Assembly (NCBI GenBank): GCA_937927725.1
Contig: CALBSE010000008.1
Location: 1-64,000 of the forward strand
Reading direction: 5' to 3'
Length of the DNA: 64,000 bases
Origin: an uncultured Actinomycetes bacterium
Lineage (GTDB): Bacteria > Actinomycetota > Acidimicrobiia > Acidimicrobiales > Acidimicrobilacustridaceae
Position numbers and translations under genes: made by a program. Below, piece after piece: positions 62,701 to 64,000 of this stretch (position 1 is its first letter; every line of letters begins with the position of its first letter). Below the pieces are notes generated by a model. That model saw only the letters and a list, made by a program, of their open reading frames with translations, did no database searches and had not been told where the DNA came from.

Positions 62701-64000
62701 CTGGGAGCTGTACTCACCGACACCCGCACTTGTGATGGCCGCGACACGGAACCAGTAGGTCGTTCCGTTTGTGAGGCCCGGAACCGTTGCCGTTGTTCCT
62801 GTTGAACCCGTGTTCCCGATAATTGTCGTCCACGCACCCGGGTAGTACTGCACCTGGTAGCCGACGATGGGCAAGCCTCCGCTACTGGCCGGTGTCGTCC
62901 AGTTGAGAATCACGCGACCATCTGCGCCCGAGGTGCTCAGATTCTGCGGGGCGAGCGCAAGTGCTTGTGGCGTGCCACTCACATAGGCCCACTCTCCAAT
63001 TCCGCGAGCAGTAACTGCGGCAACTCGGAATCGGTAATTCACCCCGTTAATCAGACCTCGAACCTGGAACGCCCCTGAGCTCTCGGTCGCTTCGAGAAGC
63101 GTCCAGTTCGCGCCATCCGAAGACTGCTCAAGTCGATAGCCATAAACGGCGTAGCCACCATTGTTCGCAGGACCCGCCCAATTGAGATTGATCTGCCTGT
63201 CGGCAGATGTACTCGACACATTGGTCGGCGCGCTTGGCGTCCACGACACCAACACCGCAGTCATCGCGCCACCAGCAGTTGCGACACCGGCATCGGTAAT
63301 CGAACTCACTCGGAAATACCACGTGGTCCCGTTTGCGAGACCTACCCAGTCGTAGCTCGTGACGTTCGGTCCGACTGTCGTAAGAGTCGTCCACCCGGCG
63401 GTAAAGCTCGATGCGTTGTATTCGATTCGGTAACCCGTGAGCGGAAGGCCGCCGGTGAAGAGAGGTGCGGACCAATTCAGCCTCGCCACACCCGACAACG
63501 GCGCGGTTGCGGTGAGATTCTGCGGCGCACCCGATAACGAAACCGGCATCGCTGTAACAGTTGCGGCAGCTCCGGGGCCAGCCCACGTGAGTGCACGAAC
63601 CCGGAATTGGTAGGTCGTTCCGTTGGTGAGACCGCGAACGGTGTAGGTGGTTCCGCTGAGAAAGTCAGGAGTCAACGTGGTCCACGTCGAACCACGATCG
63701 CTTGATTGCTCTACCTGATAGCCCGAAATCGTGAGCGAGGCCTGCTGTGTCGGGGCATTCCACGAAAGAAGAACTTGCCCATCACTCGCCACCGCAGTCA
63801 TCTGATCCGGAATCGACACCATTGCGTTGGCTGCCGAAGACGTCGTCACCGTTGCCGGCTCACCCAAGCCCGCTGCGGTAATCGGCGTCAACTTGAAGGT
63901 GTAGGCGTAGTTGTAATTGAGCGAGGTCCACGTAAACGATGTTGCCGTTCCCGGAATCGAACCGTCGATCAGTGTCGTCGCATTACACACCGCGCTCGAC
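35701..64000 (-). CDS. Giant fibronectin type III repeat surface protein, LPXTG-anchored, N-terminus outside window
   Basis: A single uninterrupted frame of more than 9,430 codons that is still open at the window edge. By composition it is Thr/Ser/Ala/Gly/Val-rich and close to 1 MDa for the visible part. It is a string of FN3 domains of about 92 residues with the recurring pattern T.LSWTAP..(D/N)GG..I.GY.IE.S.DGG.TW, then GLTNG..Y.FRV.A.. and a Pro-rich linker. One LamG-like domain interrupts the series. The C-terminus has LPYTG, a hydrophobic helix and RRRGR, the layout of sortase substrates. Likely an extracellular adhesin or stalk; the ligand is unknown. It is monocistronic in view, ending 74 nt before the small membrane gene. 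Confidence 0.95.
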   Translation of the reverse strand, partial: SSAVCNATTLIDGSIPGTATSFTWTSLNYNYAYTFKLTPITAAGLGEPATVTTSSAANAMVSIPDQMTAVASDGQVLLSWNAPTQQASLTISGYQVEQSSDRGSTWTTLTPDFLSGTTYTVRGLTNGTTYQFRVRALTWAGPGAAATVTAMPVSLSGAPQNLTATAPLSGVARLNWSAPLFTGGLPLTGYRIEYNASSFTAGWTTLTTVGPNVTSYDWVGLANGTTWYFRVSSITDAGVATAGGAMTAVLVSWTPSAPTNVSSTSADRQINLNWAGPANNGGYAVYGYRLEQSSDGANWTLLEATESSGAFQVRGLINGVNYRFRVAAVTARGIGEWAYVSGTPQALALAPQNLSTSGADGRVILNWTTPASSGGLPIVGYQVQYYPGAWTTIIGNTGSTGTTATVPGLTNGTTYWFRVAAITSAGVGEYSSQTLGTAYVAPSSPYYLLTTPGDSKVDLSWNAPLTDSNTAVGGPWSIVGYRIEQSADNGTTWTILGDPIAAGRTFTAYGLTNGANYQFRISAVTQLGVGTPAVVSATPVTTATGVQNLSVTPGDASVTLNWRAPVSNGGGAITGYRIDYCTPWCATPATLAEDNLDPSVTSFTYSGLTNGSTYNFRVRARNAAGLDPNGSTVAAVPDRIPGTVTNLSSSTANVGTGATQATYVTLSWTQPDIRGSSNGVSYSVELSKDNGTTWTMLSAAETQTAYRWAPNGVPAGTIVVFRVRASNVVGTGPGVLISTTVPVQVSGVPPGVPGAPSALQATGGDSQVTISWAPPASTGGLPVTGYQVESSPNNSTWTVLTTSAISPYTITGLTNGTVMYFRVSAITAAQTLNASGAVVCSTTVPCAVVSAMPGNAPSAPFNLTASVTGVTATLSWTAPADAGGYAVVGYVLDRSTDGGTTWSAVGTMGLVTTYVVDGLTVGVSTLFRLTPTNAFGNGASAIVAVTGPAVTATSAVLNLSASLSSTTATLNWVAPALGTPTSYKIETSPNNSTWTAATPSTTTALNAMVSGLTVGVVTYLRVTPLVGAVAGQASVVTVFVNGTAIAPTVTATAGDGTVALSWSGATVASGSTLLGYQIEQCTGACGGANAPFTLLTANSGVSTTTQTIQGLTNGTSYTWRIAAVTTRGVGATSTVSSIPVGLPAAPSASTATAGDGVVTVAWTAPSTLAGGSLLGYQIQQSTNNGSSWTVVSQIADPTSTSFVVNGLTNGTSYTFLVSTVTTVGVSTIGAWSIATPYAVLASPSVAATPSDGSVLLTTSMNANVQAPYAGTLLGYRVEQSTDGVNWTLVSPMAATNSISTLGITVRGLVNGTQYRFRVTPITTSSAGLSTIIVATPFAVASAVGQFSGVSGDASVTLTWATPASNGGTPILGYAIDRRIGNGGAWDVLTPNTGSLSTRYVMTGLVNGTLYNFRVRAVTDAGNGPDAIIAATPATMASAPLNAYGFSNCSRCVYLGWNAPTSTGGYPVVAYRVEQSSDNGVTWLSVGSEVNGGGVQLTGLVNGVNYQYRIAAITKMGNGAWSGVVSVRPYTTSAGFVSNLRATPGDGQMRLDWTAPTDTGGSPVIGYQILIPGLITTYNTGSAVTNYTITGLTNGSLYQFYVMPVTAAGSGNWQEVDSRPQALSSQPLNLRTVSTDGEVDLFWNAPTNLGWSAIAGYIVERSADGGVTWIRLGITNDIQWYATGLTNGSTYQFRVSAYSFVGTGAASTVTATPFGSASAPVGLRATRGNGQVTVTWSAPLSNGGLSILGYRLSAYCIAGSGLSCGGITTNSAAPTVITELTPAGVLSYTVNGLVNGNTYGFSVSAVRAISTPYVGSFVNGTVPTAIAAGVVVSPWAVATAPTNLTAVVSDASSSAPNPAFGTSAKVVLTWAAVADTGGATNAVTGYRIEKSTDGTSWTVLTPTTNISALSATITGLVPGVRTWFRVSAITIAGVGDGAVVSVLPVVGASAPGTLSATRNLATGEIGLSWTAPLLTGGSSIFGYKIEYSVSGGAYSTISDNAGTATAYTVRGVVVGSYYSFRVSAVTAFGPGAAAVVTILGAVQVAGAPLVRATTGDSQVSLTWTAPVGVTPTGYKVEYQVQGAQSWTVLTSSTGSTLTSYVVTGLVNGTLYNFRVSAVTAGGIGAGSTTTARPIAVSDAIGGLAGIGSDGTVSLTWTAPAATNGSSIIGYQIEVCTTNAATCILTNTANFTTITANTGSTTTSWLVNGLANGTPYWFRVSPITAAGAGAATIVSATPASIAGAPRDLIAVAADGQVTLTWSAANTTTGGYAISGYRVERSLDGTNWVLVTGNAGTSGSIVVDGLTNATNYWFRVRALTSVGDGVPALVSAIPTTVAQNVLGLSANAGDSIVTLSWQAPIDTGSRPIIGYKIERCTQGEIYCPIGSTYYANNYYTVVTADTGSTATTFVATGLTNGTTYWFRVTPLTQAGGIAAAGGQPATIAAVPATTPTGPQNLYARCNGTPTYSCYVTWSAPVSTGGRPVTDYLVEASTDNKATWSLVTTATTALLQAYLPNYASGTTVWVRVTAENLTGTGTPSYISYLTQSDPGAVNNLVATPANGVITVTWDQPTDTGGVPIKGYTVEYGIVGTTGWTTWNGTGSGFIATSVSLSGLTLGSPYVIRVTPIGGKSSTVSSTVYSVASSPQGLTALPSDSQVALSWTAPSTNGGTSITGYRIEQSTDNGTTWTVVVANSNSTATTQTIGSLNNGTVYQFRIAAITGQGVGLYTVASSLPTGAPGSPSLVTATPGNGTVTLNWSAPLNLGGLPLLGYQIEVCTTGVAYCPVGSTYYANNYFSVLTRSTGTPSVTSAVLNGLANGTTYWFRISAVTTGCDETGTIVTTFTSGACNFTGATAVAVPFGVPSAPLALSATETNTNGVPTATSTVSLSWAAPTDNGGSAVIGYRVEQSSDGGANWLMLTDNNGVGTTFSATGLTAGTVYRFRVTARTAAGAGASSVVSIVAPPASVCTVIASSPVVSVPCSVANLTAVAGNSTMVLSWAAAIGSTTSKVETSTNGSTWTTANGTWSGQPSSSAMTAVPSGILSVTVSGLTNGTSLAFRVTPNNVTGAVGSVVWATPLATAGAPTALSATRGDRQVTLGWTAPASNGGFSILGYKVEMSSDSGTTWTTVVANSLSTTASQIVSGLVNGSAYTFRISAITAAGVGASATVVGTPSTLPSVITGLTAVSSSGQVVLNWTAPNNGGSAITGYRIVRNGVQIVAATGTTATTYTDSGLTNGTVYTYTVQAINAVGTAATASVVGAPWAPATPPLNVSAVGGDRSITVSWSAPTSLGGYALYAYRVERSVDGVVWTTAGDQKTSPFTITGLTNGTAWYVRVSAITGSGPLDSTGGIGSASVPVLATALAPATAPRSIVGDGGDGTAVLTWLAPLDNGGSALSGYKIEICTGASNVCGVANGTWTTLTVSTNSIATTYTASGLTNGTTYSFRVSGLTQAGTGAATVIAVAPGAPAAAPGSLVAVNSNQQVTLTWVIPTTNGGFAINSFEVDRSSDGGITWTTLSSAVTASSTSFVDGNVLNGLPYRYRVFALTGFGPGLPAQVTGNPFGPATEPRQLQVTPGDASAALTWVAPVDTGGVAISGYEVSQSTNGSAWTVLVANTGTTATSYTVSGLTNGTTYWFRVKAVTSSAVSNATAISMATPGRVASAPLTPVATVSGNGAVSLSWTAPASNGGFSVTGYRLEQSLDGGTTWVLVSAIAQSPYSVTGLTLGSTVMFRIAAVTSIGVGAWTSVGATMTNPPDAVVGLQASTGTDGSVTLAWSAPLDNGGSAITGYKIERCAGGQPTCSAASGTYTTITANNGGALSAAVSGLTSGNSYTFRVSAMNGPSGLGTPSIVTSLIPIAVPTTTPSAPTNLVLTPGSSQVALTWAAPASIGSSAVTGYKVEYSVDGGTTYTAITPTLASNATAYTITGLTNGVVVSARVSAINTQGTGTGSVATGLPSGAAAAPTGLSSVASDGAVTVSWTAPTDLGGTALVGWMIERCTGIAPTCTAVAGTYTTVSSTVSSSLRTYVVSGLTNGTAYTFRVRAMTAFGQGTAAVVSDTPNSPPSSVSALTAVAPNTGAVTLSWAAPSALGGNTITGYRVELCTASCSGGTPTYTVLTTTAAATLTYTVAAGTSGLVNGTSALFRVSAAYLSAGSTVYGATASIAATPATLPGQPTGPAQSMAPNTGSDSYGSAITADSPLLWWRLNNAAASTTITDASGNGATGTVTGAVTFSGTSTPAFTGPNEGSASFPGGAAPASAVAGTGSISGANPAGASLKLSTFSVELWAKPTTLTGASWYSLVGRGSAATTNRNYNMFVNGDGSLSLCTYSGTTSQVLYTAPGVMSVGKWTHVVGTYDGFVARIYVNGQVVAENYGWGAVNTTATTPFMIGNSFNADGAIGFIGSMSEVAVYGGALSAARVSAHFVAAAPSSTSPTPPQAVFTNGDIVLTWAAPANTGGWPITGYMIEYMTPGSASWATLVNNTGTTDTNYRLPGVIQSATGQGYKFRVSAITQLGTGAASAPVGPIATSAVPTAPTSLVAAPGLGSVTLTWAAPVSLGGLALDGYKVERSPDGITWTTLVPSQTALTYTATGLTGGGSYYFRVTAFTDVGYGASSIVVAGPLGAISGLVATPGNANVALSWSAPPGGGAAPSGYLIQYRLSGAGAWTTATAVAGAPAGTTTSGLNFTVTGLTNASLYDFQIIPESGSPVVAGPPSLVSATPVAIVPITVLLATAAASDAQVALNWLAPQLPAGTSLTGYTVEQCALGSACTTTSANFTTIATLNALTRTVNATGLTNGTLMTFRITPILSAGSAVAGPVLITATPLATAGSPTNLVATGGVQSVTLNWTAPSVAAGISISGYLIEYSANNGAQWLVATASTPTAATNYVVTGLTVGTSYAFRVSAVTSQGTGRPSTAATATPYAPPAPPTNLVGTAGDGSAILKWAAPVSTGGPAVTGYRVEVSVDGGTSWTAQPDLGNVLTTTVTGLENGVPVQFRVTALTSTGQSSPSTAISVTPFTAADAPTSVVATPGNSQVTLTWVSPTSTGGFAITGYRIESSTDGVTWTAAIANTGSNALTAIVTGLTNGIAYWFRLAAITGAGTGTMSASTPATPFGTPSAPRTFAGVSADASVVLSWTIPASNGGSSITDYRVDVSTDGGATWSVAKASTSGALTATINGLTNGTALSFRVVAINVAGAGSPTAAISVTPYGMPDGPPTLNAVAGNAAVTLSWTAPLVTGGSSVSGYKIEQSADGGTTWTVVTANTGSTTTSAVVNGLTNGTAYAFRVSAITRGGTSAPSATAGATPATTPGSPTSVTASPGDRQVTVTWAPPTDTGGSAITSYKVERSADGGRTWTTVIASTTDLSVLDTGAPGTLTNGTLYVYRVTATNVMGSGAPTLPTYAIPAARADAPTNLAAVPGSLQVVLTWTPPANTGGAPVTGYEVDYSFDGGSSWSVAIANTNTPAAYAVIDGLQAGQLYQFRVAALTSGGVGAMSSIASGTPLVSAPITISGTPGNAQATINWGAPVGVANVTGFKVERSTDAVNWTSVGADSASSATSRVVTGLTNGTVVFFRVTVNTAAGYGNASNVVGVIPAGPPLAPATPTANPSQGQVSISWAVPSDNGSPITGYLVEYSADGGATWLTGANVSGVGVTNATVGGLTNGTAYKFRVSAINANGTGTASPVVTSTPFTTPSAPRAVTTVAANTQVTVSWTAPASTGGSPITGYIVERSADGGVTWTTLTTTSASATSYVSTGLTNGTTYAFRVTAVNLAGNGSASVVTNGTPFTAASAPTSVVATAGNAAVTLTWTAPVSTGGLDLLGYRIEQSADNGATWTTAIANTGTTSTSTTVTGLTNGSAYSFRVAGVTSGGAGATSTPASSTPFGPPSSPLSLVATAGDTQLSLSWSAPTSSGGSVLTGYLVEQSTDGGATWVTVATVTTTTYAMVGLANGTALSVRVTAQNAAGMGTPSAVVTSTPYAVPGAPTDLVATGGPNQVSLTWNAPASSGGSTIIGYRIETSTNGGTTWSTTIGNTGSALTSIVVAGLASGIAVTFRVSALTGLGSGAASGSATATPSGAPSAPLSVVATPSNGQVVLTWALPTTDGGAAITNYQVEKSVDGGVTWTLAAASVTGLTTTLTGLTNGTGYAFRISAANVSGLGAASAIASATPYTTPGATGSPVAAASDSAVTLSWTAPVSNGGSLITGYKIESSSDGGTTWTTAIASVPTLSVTVTGLANGTAYKFRVSAQNAAGSGPASALVTATPSGIAGPPSTLAATPGNATVALSWVAPTSSGGSAIVGYRIDQSTDAGSTWTTAIANTGSTATTASVTGLMNGTNYLFRVLAINGGGAGVPSAFATAMPLTTPGVPTSFTAVSGDGSAALTWVAPASDGGSSIVSYNVEISTDGGTTWSTSAGAVSGVSVTITGLANGSSYKFRVSARNAAGLSSPTSAATASPSGLAATPTALAATPGNASVALSWTAPSNNGGTAIVGYKIERSTDAGATWTTAIANTGTTATAANVTSLTNGTYYLFRVAAINGGGAGTPSSVSSATPIAVPGTPTALAGVAGDGSVTLTWSAPAVDGGATIASYLVEISSDGGTTWVTAAGSVNGQTVTIAGLVNGSSYKFRVAARNAAGVGTASSSVSVAPTGLATNPTALVVTPGNASAALSWTAPSATGGSAITGYRVETSADGGLTWTVAIANTGSTSTTANITGLTNATTYGFRVAALTTVGAGLAGPSVSATPFGTADAPTNVVATPNDGQVSLSWTAPVLTGGAAISGYQIQRSLNGGGYSVVVADTGSTATSLVLGGLTNGATYAFIVSARTAGGVGLASTPVTAVPFATAGAPTSPAVVASANSVTLSWTAPVNTGGRPITGYLVERSTDGGVTWAIAIADTASTSTSATVSGLSSAQSYSFRIAALTVAGAGARSAVVTAVPFSTPDQPSALSAFAGDAQVSLRWLAPASNGGVAITGYRVEVSADAGTTWNEAIADTATTITSAVVSGLTNGVAYQFRVSARNAAGPGTASTSATATPFSTATAPLALASTPGDATVSLSWLAPTSTGGSAITGYRIERSTDGGLTWTVALSDTGSTSTSKTLTGLTNGTLYAFRVSAINAAGLSPSSGLVSVRPASIPGVPSAVVAVPSDGAIALTWTAPSSNGGSSIVSYEVDVSTDGGATWTSAISDTGSPSPAVVVTGLTNGASYTFRVRARNAVGVGAAATSAAETPATVPGIPTGLSAISGDTAVLLTWTNPVDDGGSAITGAIVERSLDGVSWVTVSTGVVGASATISGLTNGTAYWFRVSVENAVGAGSKSTPVVAIPASRPAAPAIVSAVGSDSAVLVSWTPPATSGGSPVLGYDLDYRLSSGVVWSTFATGLVTNSATVTGLTNGSTYVFRVSAVNAIGGTTSNPVSAIPAGAPSVPLSLSANAGDGQSVLSWSIPATSGGSAITGYRVEKSVGGGAWTVVASVTTLSTTVTGLTNGVPVAFRVSAVNAMGIGNASSTVMALPLAVADAPTSLSAIALDSSVVLSWTAPVGTGGAPITGYAIERSANGGTTYATVIADTGNPATSAVVSGLTNGSEYRFRVRTLTFAGVSATPSNVAIATPFGSSAAPTWSSVVASDSTITLTWIAPVVNGGAPVTGYRVETSTNGTTWVDAFADTGSTAVTAQLIGLTNGTTVFVRVSAITAWGPGASSAVATATPLAPANLPFPLIAIAGAGEATLNWVTPTIDGGSPITGYRIEKSTDSGATWSIALSDTASSATFAVVGNLTAGVLTQFRVSALTRAGVGAVSQVAWTTPNAAPVTTVTAVAGDAQVSLTWGAVQIAGVTGYRIQRSIDAGATWVDAAPDVSDSTLTATVSGLTNGTAYAFRVVVLTNAGAGDASGTAIAMPVGTPLAATSVVATAGDASVALRWTIPASSAGRVLTGYRVETSTDGSTWTVAIADTGSVLPNAVVTGLTNGTTYQFRVAALAGSAIGTTSIATSAMPGRVPGVPSALSATPGDASVALSWSAPVDLGGGTIVGYRIDRSVDGGSTWTTVVADTATTLTSATMSSLTNGATYTFRVAAITQFGTGAATSPASTQPRGLAGQPTSLTISPSDSQLTLNWSAPASDGGSAITGYRIEQTTDGGTTWATLATTNSPAMATTLSGLTNGTAYTLRVVALSAAGAGTPSAQSVGTPAALAGRPGTPSATASSGQVVLSWSAPASTGGATISQYVIEVSSDGGATWTSISTSATTSATVTGLTNGTAYAFRVRATNAAGTGLPSGLVATTPAGAPGAPTNLAVVPGNGQVVATWSSPVSNGGMPLVEYSVEYSVDGGTTWIDASSNSLVTSAVIGGLTNGTLVAVRVAARNAVGFGATATASGTPNFGSRPGAPTGLAATPGDAQAWLTWLAPVSNGGSSIVGYMVERSLDSGVTWTTVNANTGSAVTSLLVNGLANGVALDFRVSAINSAGAGSVSSPSNVTPRTVPGAPISVVGVGGDANVVLTWQAPTFDGGSFITSYSVERSADGGLTWSSVATTAALTFTATGLVNGTPYVFRVRAINIAGSGAASGVVTVTPSTTASAPQSLAATPSDSTVNLSWLAPITNGGSAISGYRIERAVGASWTVLVASFTGTSYQVTGLTNGTVEQFRVTALNASGTGVPALSATVTPITTPGTPTALTGAIGDGSASLAWTAPTSTGGTPITGYSIERSSDAGATWVIASSTTGTTSVIVGSLVNGTSYVFRVRAVNTAGAGAASASTTVVPATTPGPPVGPQATLGDGSVTLSWGAPVTDGGAPITAYLVERSSDGGSTWTLVDTTTTRTSTQTGLVNGSVYQFRITARNAAGLGSSVSLGTSVAPRTPPSAPINLGAVSSDGTVALVWTAPSSNGGALITGYIVERSADGGITWSTATTTSTTGAVISGLTNGTTYAFRVRAVNAAGEGANTATVSALPAAVPGAPTSLGTLVGDAQVSITWSAPLTSGGASIVGYRVEQSSDGGSTWTTIVTSTPTRNYLVVGLANGTSYRFRVTALNAVGAGAASTTAAGVVPITTSAAPINLVPVASNGQVSLSWSAPVYNGGSLVTSYVVEISRDGGRTWTSAATPSGTSTVVTGLTNGVAYVFRARAVNGAGIGAASTWVTAAPVAPPTVPAALTTQSAPGQVTVQWATPVDDGGTSIVGYRLEQSLNGSTWTDTIQLGPDVYTVAPSSRSFSVSSTPRGVKQSRAGVMATSIGTNYVVTGLLSPSGSGLVDATSLTVTGLQPGTRYWFRVQSYTVVGDSPWTEVIAFAANPPSPAGIPAVTAGDGAATVTWTPSADDGGSPVTYLVELSIDGGLTWQTVATTSATSLTDAPLENGVAVLYRVTATNAAGSAAPSLSVPVTPQATATPEEPGVSPAAPPSSALPYTGSNDVVPFVALGLILLLLGAGASILARRRGRESVSANELDPSIAE
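35740..35850 (-). other. LPXTG cell-wall sorting signal of the giant protein
   Basis: LPYTG is encoded at 35836-35850, followed by SNDVVPF, a hydrophobic helix of about 20 residues (ALGLILLLLGAGASILA) and RRRGRE. A Pro/Ala/Glu-rich linker precedes it (PEEPGVSPAAPPSS). The tail after the basic cluster is about 14 residues, longer than in many Firmicutes substrates. Sortase would cut between Thr and Gly and attach the protein to the cell envelope. No sortase gene is in the window. Confidence 0.8.
35915..50730 (-). repeat. C-terminal tandem FN3 array (mostly cysteine-free)
   Basis: Consecutive FN3 domains on the wall-proximal side of the LamG domain, roughly fifty by length. Domains are similar to each other (AITGYRIE.S.DGG.TW, GLTNGT.Y.FRVSA.NAAG) but not identical at DNA level. 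From 35701 to about 49690 the protein contains no cysteine at all; the only pair in this array is in VEQCALGSACT near 49690-49745. This side would form a uniform rod projecting the distal part from the cell. Confidence 0.85.
36300..36465 (-). other. Insertion in the penultimate FN3 domain
   Basis: Between the strand ending in DTIQLG and the usual GLQPGTRYWFRV, the penultimate FN3 domain carries about 55 extra residues. They are Ser/Val-rich and include the basic segment TPRGVKQSRAG, unlike the acidic to neutral repeats elsewhere. The frame is intact. Confidence 0.6.
50735..51471 (-). other. LamG / concanavalin A-like domain inside the giant protein
   Basis: About 245 residues that do not follow the FN3 pattern. 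DSPLLWWRLNN, DASGNGATGTVTG, GSASFPGG, FSVELWAKPT, NYNMFVNGDGSLSL, KWTHVVGTYDGFVARIYVNGQVVAE and GFIGSMSEVAVYGGALSAARV are in the right order for a jelly-roll Laminin_G_3-type domain, which commonly binds glycans or proteins. It is the only non-FN3 globular domain seen in the visible part and the likeliest ligand-binding module. Confidence 0.85.
51480..64000 (-). repeat. N-terminal-side tandem FN3 array with cysteine-pair inserts
   Basis: Consecutive FN3 domains distal to LamG, roughly 45 within the window and continuing past its end. Many have a loop enlarged after the GY.IE strand by two cysteines a few residues apart, for example IERCTGIAPTC, IERCAGGQPTC, IEICTGASNVC, IEQCTGAC and IDYCTPWC. 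Others carry the pair in the first strands (SNCSRC, ARCNGTPTYSC). Paired spacing suggests disulfides, as expected for an exported protein. Confidence 0.85.

Noticed and set aside
35915..64000. Tandem-repeat DNA that might be a CRISPR array or satellite
   Set aside because: The period is about 276 nt, copies are diverged at DNA level and the reading frame is continuous, so the repeats are protein domains.

Overview
The window reads as chromosomal DNA of an actinomycete (Actinomycetota), probably class Acidimicrobiia. Supporting signs are the actinobacterial integration host factor mIHF next to gmk and rpoZ, an actinobacterial omega subunit, a PriA without helicase motifs, moderate GC, and a gene order resembling the mycobacterial alaS-ruvX-mltG-aroE, aroC-K-B-Q-pepQ-efp-nusB and pyrR-B-C-carAB-pyrF-mihF-gmk-rpoZ-coaBC-metK-priA blocks. 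The class-level placement is inference; no rRNA or tRNA gene is present.

Region 1 (1-8017): a partial minus-strand hisG, a plus-strand VIT/CCC1 transporter, then a minus-strand translation and riboflavin run read as def, fmt, rsmB, mogA-like, ribD, ribE, ribBA, ribH. Region 2 (8040-9214): a short plus-strand pair of RNA methyltransferases that shares its promoter region with def. Region 3 (9240-29445): one long minus-strand housekeeping run read as aroC-aroK-aroB-aroQ-pepQ-efp-nusB, then pyrR-pyrB-pyrC-carA-carB-pyrD-pyrF, then mihF-gmk, rpoZ-coaBC, metK, priA. Most junctions are 1-11 nt overlaps. The pyr block starts with a leader holding a PyrR-binding motif and a strong intrinsic-terminator hairpin. 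Region 4 (29505-35626): minus-strand small membrane protein, alaS, ruvX, mltG, aroE, prepilin peptidase.

Region 5 (35701-64000): a single uninterrupted minus-strand reading frame of more than 9,430 codons, still open at the window edge. It encodes a giant surface protein made almost wholly of fibronectin type III repeats (about 100, from length divided by a period of about 92 residues). It has one embedded LamG-like domain and ends in an LPYTG sorting signal, a membrane helix and basic residues. It takes up 44% of the window and is the most unusual object in it.

Across the window, five genes that head transcription units (hisG, the VIT gene, def, the RsmC-like gene, aroC) carry a TANNNT -10 hexamer placed exactly 6 nt before the start codon, which suggests leaderless mRNAs. 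No stretch over 300 bases lacks a gene. No tRNA, rRNA, IS element, prophage or CRISPR array was seen.
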